DNA of 64,000 bases from Pseudogulbenkiania sp. MAI-1 (GTDB lineage Bacteria > Pseudomonadota > Gammaproteobacteria > Burkholderiales > Chromobacteriaceae), in NCBI RefSeq assembly GCF_000527175.1, contig NZ_AZUR01000001.1:62001-126000 (forward strand), in the 5' to 3' direction. Below, piece after piece: positions 38,988-48,186 of the stretch (within the stretch, counting starts at the first letter, position 1; every line of letters starts with the position of its first letter). The position numbers and the translations under genes are program-made. Under the pieces are notes generated by a model that did no database searches, was not told the DNA's origin, and saw only the letters and a program-made list of their open reading frames with translations.

Positions 38988-39347
38988 GTCGGTCTCGGGT
39001 TGCAAAGAAGCATGGGGCGATGATAGCGCAAAGGCGGCACCAGCCGTGTCGGTGGTTGTCATGGTGTTCGAGTTGCCGAACGGGAAAAATCGTCCAATAA
39101 CGGAAATCCGAACGCTCGCCGATTTCATCATCAATCTTACGTCATAGAATGAAGGAGTTAGCGCAGCCGATCATGTTGTCATCGCAGGCATGAATCATGC
39201 AGGCAAAACGGGGATGAAATCTCAACAGGCCGCAGAGCCTGCCGCTTCACCGGGCCTGACCGTGCCGTCTTCGGCACGACATGCCCGCCACCCCTGGCCG
39301 GGGCGCAGAGACGCCTGGCCGATGCCGTCAACAAAGGAGAGTCATTC
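38988..39347. other. Gene-free region upstream of ggt
   Basis: 360 bp with no supported gene. It holds a small perfect hairpin CGTGCCG-TCTT-CGGCACG at 39261-39278 in the probable ggt leader, a GCAGGCATGAATCATGCAGGC near-palindrome at about 39184-39204, and an AAAGGAG ribosome site just before ggt. The promoters of ggt and of the divergent Lar-like gene should lie here, but I cannot place them confidently. Confidence 0.5.
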
Positions 39348-41108
39348 ATGCAGTCTTCCCGTATCCGTCGTCCCTTCGCGCTGGGTGCCATGGCACTGGG
39401 CCTGGCGCTGGCCTTCGCCCCGGTCGCCTCGCAGGCCGAAGCGCCGGTCGCCGCACCGCTGGTCAAGTACGACTACGAGCAGGACATCTTCCACCCCGTC
39501 TACGCCAAGCATGGCATGGTGGCCGCCGAGCACGAGCTGGCCAGCCGCATCGGCCTGGAGGTGCTGAAGCGCGGCGGCAACGCCGTCGATGCCGCCGTGG
39601 CGGTCGGCTTCGCGCTGGCGGTGGTGCTGCCCAACGCCGGCAACCTCGGCGGCGGCGGCTTCATGGTGCTGCACGACGCCAAGAGCGGCCAGGACGTGGC
39701 GCTCGACTTCCGCGAGATCGCCCCGGCCAAGGCCAGCCGCGACATGTACCTGGACGAGAAGGGCAACGTGGCCGAAGGCCGCTCGCTGTACACTCACCTC
39801 GCGGTCGGCGTGCCGGGCACGGTGGCCGGCATGGAGCACGCGCTCAAGCGCTGGGGCACGATGAAGCTCGCCGACCTGATCGCCCCGTCGATCAAGCTGG
39901 CCGAAGAGGGCTTCGTGGTCAGCCCGACGCTGGCCAAGATGCTGGAGGTGGAAAAGGACAACCTCGGCAAGTGGGAAACCACGCGCGCCATCTTCTTCAA
40001 GAACGGCGCCCCGCTCAAGGCCGGCGACAAGCTGGTGCAGAAGGATCTGGCCAAATCGATGCGGCTGATCGCCAAACAGGGCAGCAAGGCCTTCTATAAC
40101 GGCGAGATCGGCGACAAGATCGTGGCCGAGATGGCGCAGCACGGGGGCCTGATCGGCAAGGACGACCTGAAGAACTACAAGGTCGAGGAGCGCGCGCCGG
40201 TCAGCGGCGACTACCGCGGCTACAAGGTGGTGTCGATGCCGCCGCCGAGCTCGGGCGGCACCCACATCATCCAGATCCTCAACATGCTGGAGCGCTACCC
40301 GCTGTCGCAGTCCGGCGTGAACAGCGCACAGACCATCCACTATATGGCCGAGGCCATGAAGCTGGCCTACGCCGACCGTGCCGAGTACCTGGGCGACCCG
40401 GGCTTCGTCAAGGTACCGGTCAAGGGGCTGACCTCGAAGAAGTACGCCGACGAGCTGGCGCAGAAGATCGACCCGGTCAAGGTGCTGGCCGCCGCGTCCA
40501 TCAAGCCGGGCAAGCCGCAGCCGTACGAGAGCGACCAGACCACGCACTACTCCATCGTCGACGCCAAGGGCAACGCGGTGGCGGTGACCTACACGCTGAA
40601 CCTGAACTTCGGTAGCGGCATCGTCGCCAAGGGCACCGGCATCCTGCTCAACGACGAGATGGACGACTTCTCGGCCAAGCCGGGCGTGCCCAACGCCTAT
40701 GGCCTGATCGGCGGCGAGGCCAACGCGATCCAGCCGGGCAAACGTCCGCTGTCGTCGATGTCGCCGACCCTGGTGCTGAAGAACGGCAAGCCGTGGCTGG
40801 TGACCGGCAGCCCGGGCGGTGCACGCATCATCACCACCACGCTGCAGACCATCGTCAACGCCATCGACTTCGGCATGAACCCGGCCGAAGCGGCTTCCAC
40901 GCCGCGTGTGCATCACCAGTGGCTGCCGGACGAGCTGCGCGTGGAGAAGGGCTTGAGCCCGGACACGCTGTCCATTCTGCAGAAGCAGGGCTACAAGGTG
41001 TCGATCAAGCCGACCATGGGCCGCACCCAGACCATCCAGCTGCGCGAGGACGGCCTGTACGGCTACTCCGATCCGCGCAACCCGGATGGCGCCACGCTGG
41101 GCTACTGA
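39348..41108 (+). CDS. ggt: Gamma-glutamyltranspeptidase
   Basis: A 586-residue periplasmic Ntn-hydrolase that transfers or hydrolyses gamma-glutamyl groups of glutathione and glutamine. The signal peptide (ALGAMALGLALAFAPVASQA) is cleaved near residue 30. The large-subunit motif GGNAVDAAVAVGFALAVV, the autocatalytic cleavage site before Thr398 in QTTHYSIVD, the small-subunit LNDEMDDFSAKPG lid region and SMSPTLVLKNGKPWLVTGSPGG are all present. Full length for the family. In context it may recycle glutathione cysteine, complementing the sulfur genes elsewhere in the window. A terminator follows. Confidence 0.96.
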   Translation: MQSSRIRRPFALGAMALGLALAFAPVASQAEAPVAAPLVKYDYEQDIFHPVYAKHGMVAAEHELASRIGLEVLKRGGNAVDAAVAVGFALAVVLPNAGNLGGGGFMVLHDAKSGQDVALDFREIAPAKASRDMYLDEKGNVAEGRSLYTHLAVGVPGTVAGMEHALKRWGTMKLADLIAPSIKLAEEGFVVSPTLAKMLEVEKDNLGKWETTRAIFFKNGAPLKAGDKLVQKDLAKSMRLIAKQGSKAFYNGEIGDKIVAEMAQHGGLIGKDDLKNYKVEERAPVSGDYRGYKVVSMPPPSSGGTHIIQILNMLERYPLSQSGVNSAQTIHYMAEAMKLAYADRAEYLGDPGFVKVPVKGLTSKKYADELAQKIDPVKVLAAASIKPGKPQPYESDQTTHYSIVDAKGNAVAVTYTLNLNFGSGIVAKGTGILLNDEMDDFSAKPGVPNAYGLIGGEANAIQPGKRPLSSMSPTLVLKNGKPWLVTGSPGGARIITTTLQTIVNAIDFGMNPAEAASTPRVHHQWLPDELRVEKGLSPDTLSILQKQGYKVSIKPTMGRTQTIQLREDGLYGYSDPRNPDGATLGY

Positions 41109-41129
41109 GCGTAGCGGGCAGTACCACAC

Positions 41130-41159
41130 AGCCGCCGCCCTTCGGGGGGGCGGCTTTTT
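41130..41159 (+). terminator. Rho-independent terminator after ggt
   Basis: AGCCGCCGCCC-TTCG-GGGGGGCGGCT stem followed by TTTTT. Confidence 0.85.
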
Positions 41160-41178
41160 CTATTGCGGCAGCCGGTGC

Positions 41179-41745
41179 TCAGCGCGGCAGCAGCACGTTC
41201 TTGGTGAAGCGCACCGGGATGTCGCCGCTGTTCAGGTAGCTGTAGGCGCAATCGGAGGCGAAGGCCAGCGAGTCGCCGGCAGCGAGGCGCCGGCGCGTTC
41301 CGGCTTGCTCCAGTTCCAGCTCACCGGCAATGACGTAGAGCATCTCATGGCTGCCGGTGGGATCGGCCTCGGCCTCGTAGCGCTCGCCGGCGGCCAACTG
41401 CCAGACCCACAGTTCGACGGTGCGGCCGGCGCTGCTCAGGCTTTGCAGCAGGCTGGCGTGGCTGTTGGCGTGCCGGCCGCGCCATACCGTCACCGGGGCC
41501 GTGGCCTGCATCGGGTTGGCGGCGGGCGGGCGCACCAACTCGGCGAACGACAGGCCGAGCGCGGCGGCCAGCCGGTCGAGCGTGCCGAGGCTGACGTTGC
41601 TGTCGCCGCTTTCGATGTTGACCAGCATGCGGCGGCTGACGCCGGCGGCGGTGGCGAGCTTGTCCTGGCTCCAGCCGAGGAACTGGCGCGCCTGGCGCAG
41701 GTTGGCGGACACGTCGAGCAGCACTTGCGGCGGGGTATCGGGCAT
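41179..41745 (-). CDS. XRE-type HTH regulator with C-terminal cupin domain
   Basis: A 188-residue regulator. Residues about 8-70 are a lambda-repressor-type helix-turn-helix (LRQARQFLGWSQDKLATAAGVSRRMLVNIESGDSNVS). Residues about 100-185 form a cupin barrel (SHEMLYVIAGELELEQAGTRRRLAAGDSLAF) that likely binds the inducer. It belongs with PuuR/SutR-like repressors. The start at 41745 precedes the HTH directly; the in-frame extension to 41796 would run through the palindromic operator. Divergent from an EamA exporter, its probable target. Confidence 0.85.
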   Translation of the reverse strand: MPDTPPQVLLDVSANLRQARQFLGWSQDKLATAAGVSRRMLVNIESGDSNVSLGTLDRLAAALGLSFAELVRPPAANPMQATAPVTVWRGRHANSHASLLQSLSSAGRTVELWVWQLAAGERYEAEADPTGSHEMLYVIAGELELEQAGTRRRLAAGDSLAFASDCAYSYLNSGDIPVRFTKNVLLPR

Positions 41746-41752
41746 GATTTGA

Positions 41753-41792
41753 GCACTATATTGCACATTGAGCGATATGTGCAGTATAGTGC
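41753..41792. promoter_or_regulatory. Palindromic operator between the cupin-HTH regulator and EamA transporter genes
   Basis: The arms GCACTATATTGCACA (41753-41767) and TGTGCAGTATAGTGC (41778-41792) are reverse complements at 14 of 15 positions, with a 10-bp spacer. It starts 8 bp upstream of the regulator's ATG and 49 bp before the exporter's ATG, an ideal place to repress both. Confidence 0.75.
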
Positions 41793-41840
41793 ACAAAAGC
41801 CTTTCCCGGCAATTTCCGTTTCCCTGTCCGGAGCCCTGCC

Positions 41841-42737
41841 ATGACCTCCTCTTCTGCGGCCCTGCCGCTTTCCGCCTCGCCGCGTCCGTCGCGCCTGCCA
41901 GACCTGGTGCTGATCGGCATCACCATGATCTGGGGCGGCACCTTCCTCGCGGTGCAGACCGCCTTGCAATGGGCCGGGCCGTTCGGCTTCGTCGCGCTGC
42001 GCTTCGGCGTGGCCGGGGGGCTGGCGCTGCTGCTGTCGTGGCGGCTGCTCGCCGGGCTGACCCGCGCCGAGTGGCGCGCCGGGGTGCTGATGGGGGTGGT
42101 GCTGTGCGGCAGCTACGGGCTGCAGACCATGGGGCTGGGCATGATCGCCAGCAGCAAGTCGGCGTTCCTGACCGCGCTCTACGTGCCGCTGGTGCCGCTC
42201 ATCATGCTGCTGCTGTTCCGCCGTCCACCGCCGCTGGCGGCCTGGCTCGGCATCGCCGTGGCTTTCGCCGGGCTGGTGCTGCTGTCCGATCCGCGCGGGC
42301 TGGAGTGGTCGTTCGGGAAAGGCGAGGCATTGACCCTGGCCGGAGCGGCGATGATCGCGCTGGAGATCTGCCTGCTCGGCCGCTACGCCGGTCATTGCGA
42401 GCCGCGCCGCATGGCGGTGGTGCAGCTGCTGACGGTGGCGCTGCTCTCGGCGCTGGCCGCGGTGGCGACCGGCGAGGCGCCGCCGCAGCCGACGCCGGGG
42501 CTGATCGGCTGCGTGCTGGGGCTGGGCCTCGCCACGGCACTGATCCAGGTGGCGATGAACTGGGCGCAGCAGACCGTGCCGGCGACGCGCGCGACGCTGA
42601 TCTACGCCATGGAGCCGGTGTGGGGCGGGGTGGTGGGCTGGCTGGCCGGCGAGCGGCTCACCGTGCTGGCCGTGTGCGGTGCCGCGCTGATCGTGGCGAG
42701 CGTGCTGGTGGCCGAGCTGGGCAAGGGGCGGGCTTAA
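41841..42737 (+). CDS. EamA-family (DMT superfamily) exporter
   Basis: A 298-residue inner-membrane protein with ten predicted helices in two EamA repeats. The first repeat begins LVLIGITMIWGGTFLAVQTAL, and the ATRATLIYAMEPVWGGVVGWL block ends the second, both hallmarks of the family. Members export amino acids or metabolites; the substrate is not predictable. The divergent cupin-HTH gene and the shared palindrome suggest inducible expression. No partner gene downstream. Confidence 0.88.
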   Translation: MTSSSAALPLSASPRPSRLPDLVLIGITMIWGGTFLAVQTALQWAGPFGFVALRFGVAGGLALLLSWRLLAGLTRAEWRAGVLMGVVLCGSYGLQTMGLGMIASSKSAFLTALYVPLVPLIMLLLFRRPPPLAAWLGIAVAFAGLVLLSDPRGLEWSFGKGEALTLAGAAMIALEICLLGRYAGHCEPRRMAVVQLLTVALLSALAAVATGEAPPQPTPGLIGCVLGLGLATALIQVAMNWAQQTVPATRATLIYAMEPVWGGVVGWLAGERLTVLAVCGAALIVASVLVAELGKGRA

Positions 42738-42829
42738 CATCCGTTAACAACCATTTACAAGGCATACATACCGCCTGCTTATACTGGCCGTCACCGCCGC
42801 CTTGGCGGTTGCCGACGGAGAACCCGAAC

Positions 42830-43363
42830 ATGAAAAGAATGCTGATCATCGCGCTGCTGGTAGCCGCCGGCAGCGCCCAAGCGATGACCTTCACCGACTA
42901 CGCCACGGTGCTGAAGAGCGAGCCGCGCTATGAGAACGTCAAGGACGACAACTGCGAGCAGGTGAACGAACAGGCGGCGGCGCCGGCCACGACCGGCGGC
43001 TTGGGCGACGTGATGACGGCGGAGAACGGCGGGGCGCTGCTGGGCGGTATCGTCGGCGGGGTGCTCGGCCACCAGGTCGGCGGCGGCAAGGGCAAGACCG
43101 CGGCGACCATCGTCGGCGCCATCGGCGGCGCTATGGCCGGGCAGCAGATCGCGCGCAATACCCAGGGCACGCGTCCGACGGCGACGACGCGCACCGTGTG
43201 CCGCCCGACGCAGCGCGAGGAACTGGTCGGCTACGACGTGACCTATGAATACCGCGGCAAGCGCAGCACGGTGACGCTGCCCAACGATCCGGGCCGGCGC
43301 CTGAAGCTGACGGTCGACGTGCAGCCGGCGAACGTTGCGCCGGCGGCGAGCACGAACTACTGA
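42830..43363 (+). CDS. Glycine-zipper 2TM surface protein (17-kDa antigen type)
   Basis: A 177-residue exported protein with a signal peptide (MLIIALLVAAGSAQA, cleavage about residue 18). A glycine-zipper pair at about 65-105 (GGALLGGIVGGVLGHQVGGGKGKTAATIVGAIGGAMAGQ, given here in pieces) is the Rickettsia 17-kDa/SlyB-type membrane hairpin, followed by a C-terminal domain with VGYDVTYEYRGKR and VTLPNDPGRRLKL typical of the family. There is no lipobox Cys, unlike SlyB. Probably an envelope-stability protein in the outer membrane. Ribosome site ACGGAG before ATG 42830. Confidence 0.82.
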   Translation: MKRMLIIALLVAAGSAQAMTFTDYATVLKSEPRYENVKDDNCEQVNEQAAAPATTGGLGDVMTAENGGALLGGIVGGVLGHQVGGGKGKTAATIVGAIGGAMAGQQIARNTQGTRPTATTRTVCRPTQREELVGYDVTYEYRGKRSTVTLPNDPGRRLKLTVDVQPANVAPAASTNY

Positions 43364-43377
43364 GTCTTTTCCGTCTC

Positions 43378-43416
43378 AAGGCCGGTCGACGCCCCGAAGC
43401 TTCGGCCGGCCCTTTC
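43378..43416. terminator. Weak terminator-like hairpin
   Basis: AAGGCCGG pairs with CCGGCCCTT across a loop that itself contains CGAAGCTTCG; the following CATTTT is only a modest T tract. Lies between converging genes. Confidence 0.4.
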
Positions 43417-43433
43417 CATTTTGAGCCACGCGC

Positions 43434-43940
43434 TTAGCCGCCGGCGATCGGGTTCAGTTCGCGCTCTGTCAGCCACAGCCGCAAATCGAACTCCAGTTGG
43501 TGGTAATCCGGCTCCATGTGGCAGCACAACTGGTAGAACGCCTTGTTGTGCTCCTTCTCCTTCAGGTGCGACAGCTCGTGCACCGCGATCATCTTCAGGA
43601 ATTCCGGCGGCGCCTCGCGAAACAGCGTGGCGATGCGGATCTCGTTCTTGCTCTTCAACTTGCCGCCCTGCACCCGTGACACGAAGGTGTTGGTGCCGAG
43701 CGTGCCGTGCACGGGATGCTGGCGGTTGTCGTACCGCACCTTGGCCAAGGGGGCGGCGTTCTTCAGGTAGCGCTGGCGCAGCTCGGCCAGGTACTGGTAC
43801 AGCGCGCGGTCGGTCTGCACGTCGTGGCGCCCGGGATAGCGTTCGGTCAGCCACGCGCCCAGCCGGTTTCCGGCGACCAGCGCGCGTACGTGTTCGAGCA
43901 GGGCCGGCGGATAGCCGGCGAGGTAGGGGAGGTCGGACAT
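43434..43940 (-). CDS. YgjP-like zinc metallopeptidase-domain protein
   Basis: A 168-residue protein with the zinc motif HELSHLKEKEHNKAFYQLCCHMEPDY (two histidines of HELSH and a third in EHNKAF), the pattern of the YgjP/WLM M48-like family. A conserved block LAKVRYDNRQHPVHGTLGTNTFVSRV precedes it. No signal peptide, so cytosolic. Physiological substrate unknown. The start at 43940 was preferred to 44039 because the extra residues are not conserved in style. Convergent with the glycine-zipper gene. Confidence 0.82.
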   Translation of the reverse strand: MSDLPYLAGYPPALLEHVRALVAGNRLGAWLTERYPGRHDVQTDRALYQYLAELRQRYLKNAAPLAKVRYDNRQHPVHGTLGTNTFVSRVQGGKLKSKNEIRIATLFREAPPEFLKMIAVHELSHLKEKEHNKAFYQLCCHMEPDYHQLEFDLRLWLTERELNPIAGG

Positions 43941-44075
43941 GGCGCCATTGTAGCGCGGGCAGCAGCCATCCCCGACCAAAGATGAATGGTGGGGCCTCTT
44001 ACTCCCTTGTACAAAGCAGGATAGACCGGGTGCCTTCATCGGGGGCGGTCAACCCGGCGACTTGGGAGAGACGGC

Positions 44076-45128
<1,053 letters not shown>

Positions 45129-45175
45129 CGAGGCGGGCCTGCCCGCGCCCCGGTTGGGCCCGCTTCTGCTGGCGA

Positions 45176-45220
45176 CACAAGCCCGGCGATCCATCGGTGG
45201 ATCGCCGGGCTTGTGGTTTT
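45176..45220. terminator. Strong terminator, 18-bp perfect stem
   Basis: CACAAGCCCGGCGATCCA pairs perfectly with TGGATCGCCGGGCTTGTG around TCGG, followed by GTTTT. Placed between the converging sigma-54 activator and porin genes. Confidence 0.85.
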
Positions 45221-45274
45221 GCCGCCAAGCGGCGAAGGGGCCGCACCCGCCGGGTGGCGGGCGGGTCACACGCC

Positions 45275-46405
45275 TCAGAAGAACAGGATGGCGCCCACCG
45301 ATACGCTGTCGGTGTCGACGTCGCTGACCTTGTCCTGGCGGCGGTTCAGCTCGCCCACCAGGGTCAGGTTCGGCGTCAGGCTGTAGTAGGCGCCGAGCGT
45401 GGTGCCGGCGACGCGGTTGATGTAGCCGCTGCCCTCGGCGCTGGTGGCCTTGGTGCGGCTCTCGCCGTAGCTCACGCCCAGCTTCAGGTCGTCGATCTTG
45501 TAGGTGGCCTGCGCCAGGTAGCCGTTCGAGCGGCGGTTGTCGCCCGCGGCGTCGGTGCCGCCGGCGAACAGGATGGTGTCGCCGATGCCCTTGCCGGTGA
45601 AGCCCTGTGCCATCAGCCCGATGTTGCCGATGTCGGCCTTGGCGCCCAGCTCGAAGCCGGTGGCGTTGTCCCTGGCGAGCTTGTCGAAGTGCTGGTTGAC
45701 GAAGCCGAGCCAGGCCTTGCCCGCCACCGCGTTGCTCTTGAAGCCGTATTCGGCCAGGCCCTGGTAGCCGGGATGGCTGCCGGTGGTGCCGCTGCTGTCG
45801 ACGTCCTTGTTGTCGAACACGCCGAGGCTGGCGTGGAAGCCGTTGTAATCGGGCGTGGTGTAGGTGATCTGCGGCTGGAATTCGGCGTAGATGTAGCCGG
45901 CGCCGATGCCGCCCAGCGTGGTGTTGATGTTGCGCGCGAGCCCGGCGCCGCCGCCGACGCCGATCAGCGTCATGTCGTTGAGGATGGCGTTGGACTGGAA
46001 CAGGCCGATGTCGCGGCCGAACTTGAAGGTGCCGATCTTGTCGTTGCCGAAGCTCAGGTAGTTGGTACGGGCGTCCACCGTGGATTTGCCGACACCGGCG
46101 GTGGCGGATTGCAACGCCGGCGAGTCGGAGTCGATGCCGGGCCAGATGCCGATCACGCCCTTGACGTCGAAGCCCTTCTGCTTGGTGGCGGCGGTGATGT
46201 TGAAGTAGCCGGGCAACAGGCCGTTCTCGATCTGGCTGGAACGCTCGCCGTTGTCGGCCTTGCTGGTGGTGTAGAAGGCGTTGACCGAACCGCTGATGTC
46301 GAGCGACCAGCCCTTGTCGTTGTAGATTTCCAGCGCCATGGCCTGGCCGGCGAACAGCGCGGCGACGAGGCTGGCGAGCAGGGTGGTTTGTGTTTTGGTT
46401 TTCAT
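45275..46405 (-). CDS. General outer-membrane porin (Gram-negative porin family)
   Basis: A 376-residue beta-barrel. The signal peptide (TTLLASLVAALFAGQAMA) is cleaved near residue 25 before LEIYNDKGWSLDISGSVNAFY. The rest is regularly alternating amphipathic strands (for example KIGTFKFGRDIGLFQSN, ATGFELGAKADIGNIGLMAQ) and it ends with a terminal phenylalanine (VSVGAILFF), the outer-membrane insertion signal. Betaproteobacterial porins of this type form trimers for small solutes. Start at 46405 with AAGGGAG upstream. The window's EnvZ/OmpR pair would be a natural regulator, untested. Confidence 0.85.
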   Translation of the reverse strand: MKTKTQTTLLASLVAALFAGQAMALEIYNDKGWSLDISGSVNAFYTTSKADNGERSSQIENGLLPGYFNITAATKQKGFDVKGVIGIWPGIDSDSPALQSATAGVGKSTVDARTNYLSFGNDKIGTFKFGRDIGLFQSNAILNDMTLIGVGGGAGLARNINTTLGGIGAGYIYAEFQPQITYTTPDYNGFHASLGVFDNKDVDSSGTTGSHPGYQGLAEYGFKSNAVAGKAWLGFVNQHFDKLARDNATGFELGAKADIGNIGLMAQGFTGKGIGDTILFAGGTDAAGDNRRSNGYLAQATYKIDDLKLGVSYGESRTKATSAEGSGYINRVAGTTLGAYYSLTPNLTLVGELNRRQDKVSDVDTDSVSVGAILFF

Positions 46406-46741
46406 GATTTCTCCCTTGAGGTGGCGAACGAGGCGACTGCCGGCCACAAGGTGCAAGCGCCATTCCCAGCAGGGGAAAATCCGTCTACGACTTTGGTATG
46501 GAGTGGGCCATCTGGTTGAAAGCAATGGGTTTTTGCCGGATTTGGCCGTCGGCCGACGGGCGGGGCCGGTGCGCGGCGTGGCGGGGCCGTCCGGGTTGGT
46601 TGCGACACTCTGCAACACTGTGTCAGCTTGACACACCGGCCGGGGACGGCGACTGTGTCAGGCTGCAACGACGGCGCAGGCTGGCGCTCGGAGCGGAGCC
46701 GGCGTACGCTGTCGTCACCCCCGTCATTTTATTGCCCAGTC
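46406..46741. other. Divergent promoter region between porin and MFS exporter genes
   Basis: 336 bp without a supported gene. It carries the porin leader and promoter on the minus strand and, toward the exporter, the TGTGTCA repeats annotated separately. No confident -35/-10 pair could be placed. Confidence 0.5.
46619..46660. promoter_or_regulatory. Operator-like TGTGTCA repeats upstream of the MFS exporter
   Basis: TGTGTCA-GCT-TGACACA (46619-46635) is a perfect inverted repeat, and a further ACTGTGTCAG copy lies at 46653-46661. Both are flanked by CTGCAAC (46610-46616 and about 46663-46669), giving a larger mirror layout. They lie about 80-125 bp before the exporter's ATG, fitting a repressor or activator site; the regulator is not adjacent. 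Confidence 0.55.
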
Positions 46742-47998
46742 ATGAACTCTGCCTCACCGGCCGTTCCCCCTTCGCTGCGTCATTTCCGACCGTTCTGGCG
46801 CTATTGGCTGACCCGGGTCTGCCTCACCAGCGGTTTCCAGATTCTCACCGTCGCCATCGGCTGGCAGGTGTACTCGCTCACCGGCAGCGCGCTCGACCTG
46901 GGCCTGGTCGGGCTGCTGCAGTTCCTGCCGCGGGTGTTGCTGGTGCTGGTGGTGGGGTCGGCGGTGGACCGCTTCGACCGCAAGCGCATCGTGATGATCA
47001 GCCTGGTGGTGCAGGCGGCGGTGGCGGCGGTGCTGGCGCTGGGCAGCATGCATGCCGGGTTCGCGGTCAACCGCGAACTGATCTTCGTGCTGTCGGTGGT
47101 GATTGGCACTTGCCGCTCTTTCGACATGCCGGCGATGCAGGCGTTGCTGCCGAACGTGGTGCCGAGCTCGCTGTTCCCGCCGGCGGTGGCGGCCTCGGCC
47201 TCGGCCAACGAGGCGGCGACGATCCTGGCGCCGGCGCTGGGCGGCCTGCTGTACGCGGTCGGTGCCGAGTTCACCTACACCCTGAACCTGCTGCTCTACC
47301 TGGCCGGCGCGCTGGTGATCGCAACCCTGCCGGCACGGCGGCAGGAGTCGTCGCAAGAGCGCATGACGCTGGAGTCGCTGCTGGCGGGAGTGCGCTACAT
47401 CCGGAGCCGGCCGGACATCCTCGGCGCCATTTCTCTCGACCTGTTCGCGGTGCTGCTGGGTGGCGCCACCGCGCTGTTGCCGATCTATGCGGGCGAGATC
47501 CTGCATACCGGACCGTGGGGGCTGGGCCTGCTGCGCTCGGCACCGGCGGTGGGCGCGCTCTTGATGTCGGCCTACCTGATGCGCTTTCCGATCGCGCGCC
47601 GCGTGGGGCGAGTGATGTTCGCGGCGGTGGCGGTGTTCGGGCTCGCCACCATCGTCTTTGGCCTGTCCACCTCGTTCGGCCTGTCGCTGGCGGCGTTGGT
47701 GGTGCTGGGGGCCGCGGACATGATCAGCGTGGTGATCCGCCAGACCTTCGTGCAGTTGGAGACGCCGGACGAGATGCGCGGGCGGGTCAGCGCGGTCAAC
47801 TCGCTGTTCATCGGCGCTTCGAACCAGTTGGGCGAGTTCGAGTCCGGCGCGACCGCGGCGCTGTTCGGCACGGTGCCGGCGGTGGTGCTGGGCGGGGTGG
47901 GGACGCTGGCGGTAGCGGCGCTGTGGATGCGGCTGTTCCCGAGCCTGGCGCGCCGCCATCGGCTGGTGGAGGAAACGGCCGACAGTCCGGCGGTTTAG
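46742..47998 (+). CDS. MFS exporter (EntS/MFS_3-like)
   Basis: A 418-residue major facilitator with 12 predicted helices. The N-terminus RHFRPFWRYWLTRVCLTSGFQILTVAIGWQVYSLTGSALDLGLVG and the loop-2 motif GSAVDRFDRKRIV resemble the MFS_3 group that includes the enterobactin exporter EntS. The conserved SVVIRQTFVQLETPDEMRGRVSAVNSLFIGASNQLGEFESG near the second half is also typical. Substrate unknown; no siderophore genes are adjacent. The stop codon TAG at 47996-47998 forms the first bases of an inverted-repeat element. Confidence 0.85.
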   Translation: MNSASPAVPPSLRHFRPFWRYWLTRVCLTSGFQILTVAIGWQVYSLTGSALDLGLVGLLQFLPRVLLVLVVGSAVDRFDRKRIVMISLVVQAAVAAVLALGSMHAGFAVNRELIFVLSVVIGTCRSFDMPAMQALLPNVVPSSLFPPAVAASASANEAATILAPALGGLLYAVGAEFTYTLNLLLYLAGALVIATLPARRQESSQERMTLESLLAGVRYIRSRPDILGAISLDLFAVLLGGATALLPIYAGEILHTGPWGLGLLRSAPAVGALLMSAYLMRFPIARRVGRVMFAAVAVFGLATIVFGLSTSFGLSLAALVVLGAADMISVVIRQTFVQLETPDEMRGRVSAVNSLFIGASNQLGEFESGATAALFGTVPAVVLGGVGTLAVAALWMRLFPSLARRHRLVEETADSPAV

Positions 47999-48143
47999 AG
48001 CCGCTAACCAAACCCTCTTGGCGTTGTTGTGCTCGCGTGCGAATCCATTGCAGGGATTCGCCCAGCAAACACTTGCCGTACTACTTGTACTGTCTGCGGC
48101 CGCACGCCTAGCCAAGACCGCTGCGCTGGGTTTCAGCGGCTCT
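47997..48143. repeat. 147-bp inverted-repeat intergenic element
   Basis: Ends are AGAGCCGCT (47997-48005) and AGCGGCTCT (48135-48143). Inside these, AAACCC/GGGTTT and TCTTGGC/GCCAAGA also pair, with GCGTGCG against GCACGC further in. The middle contains GTACTACTTGTACTGTCTGCGGC, which from memory resembles a sequence that recurs between genes in Neisseria genomes. It begins in the MFS stop codon. Non-coding. Confidence 0.65.
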
Positions 48144-48186
48144 TAACGGGATGCATTGGGGCTTCCCGCCGGGGGGGGCATGCCGC

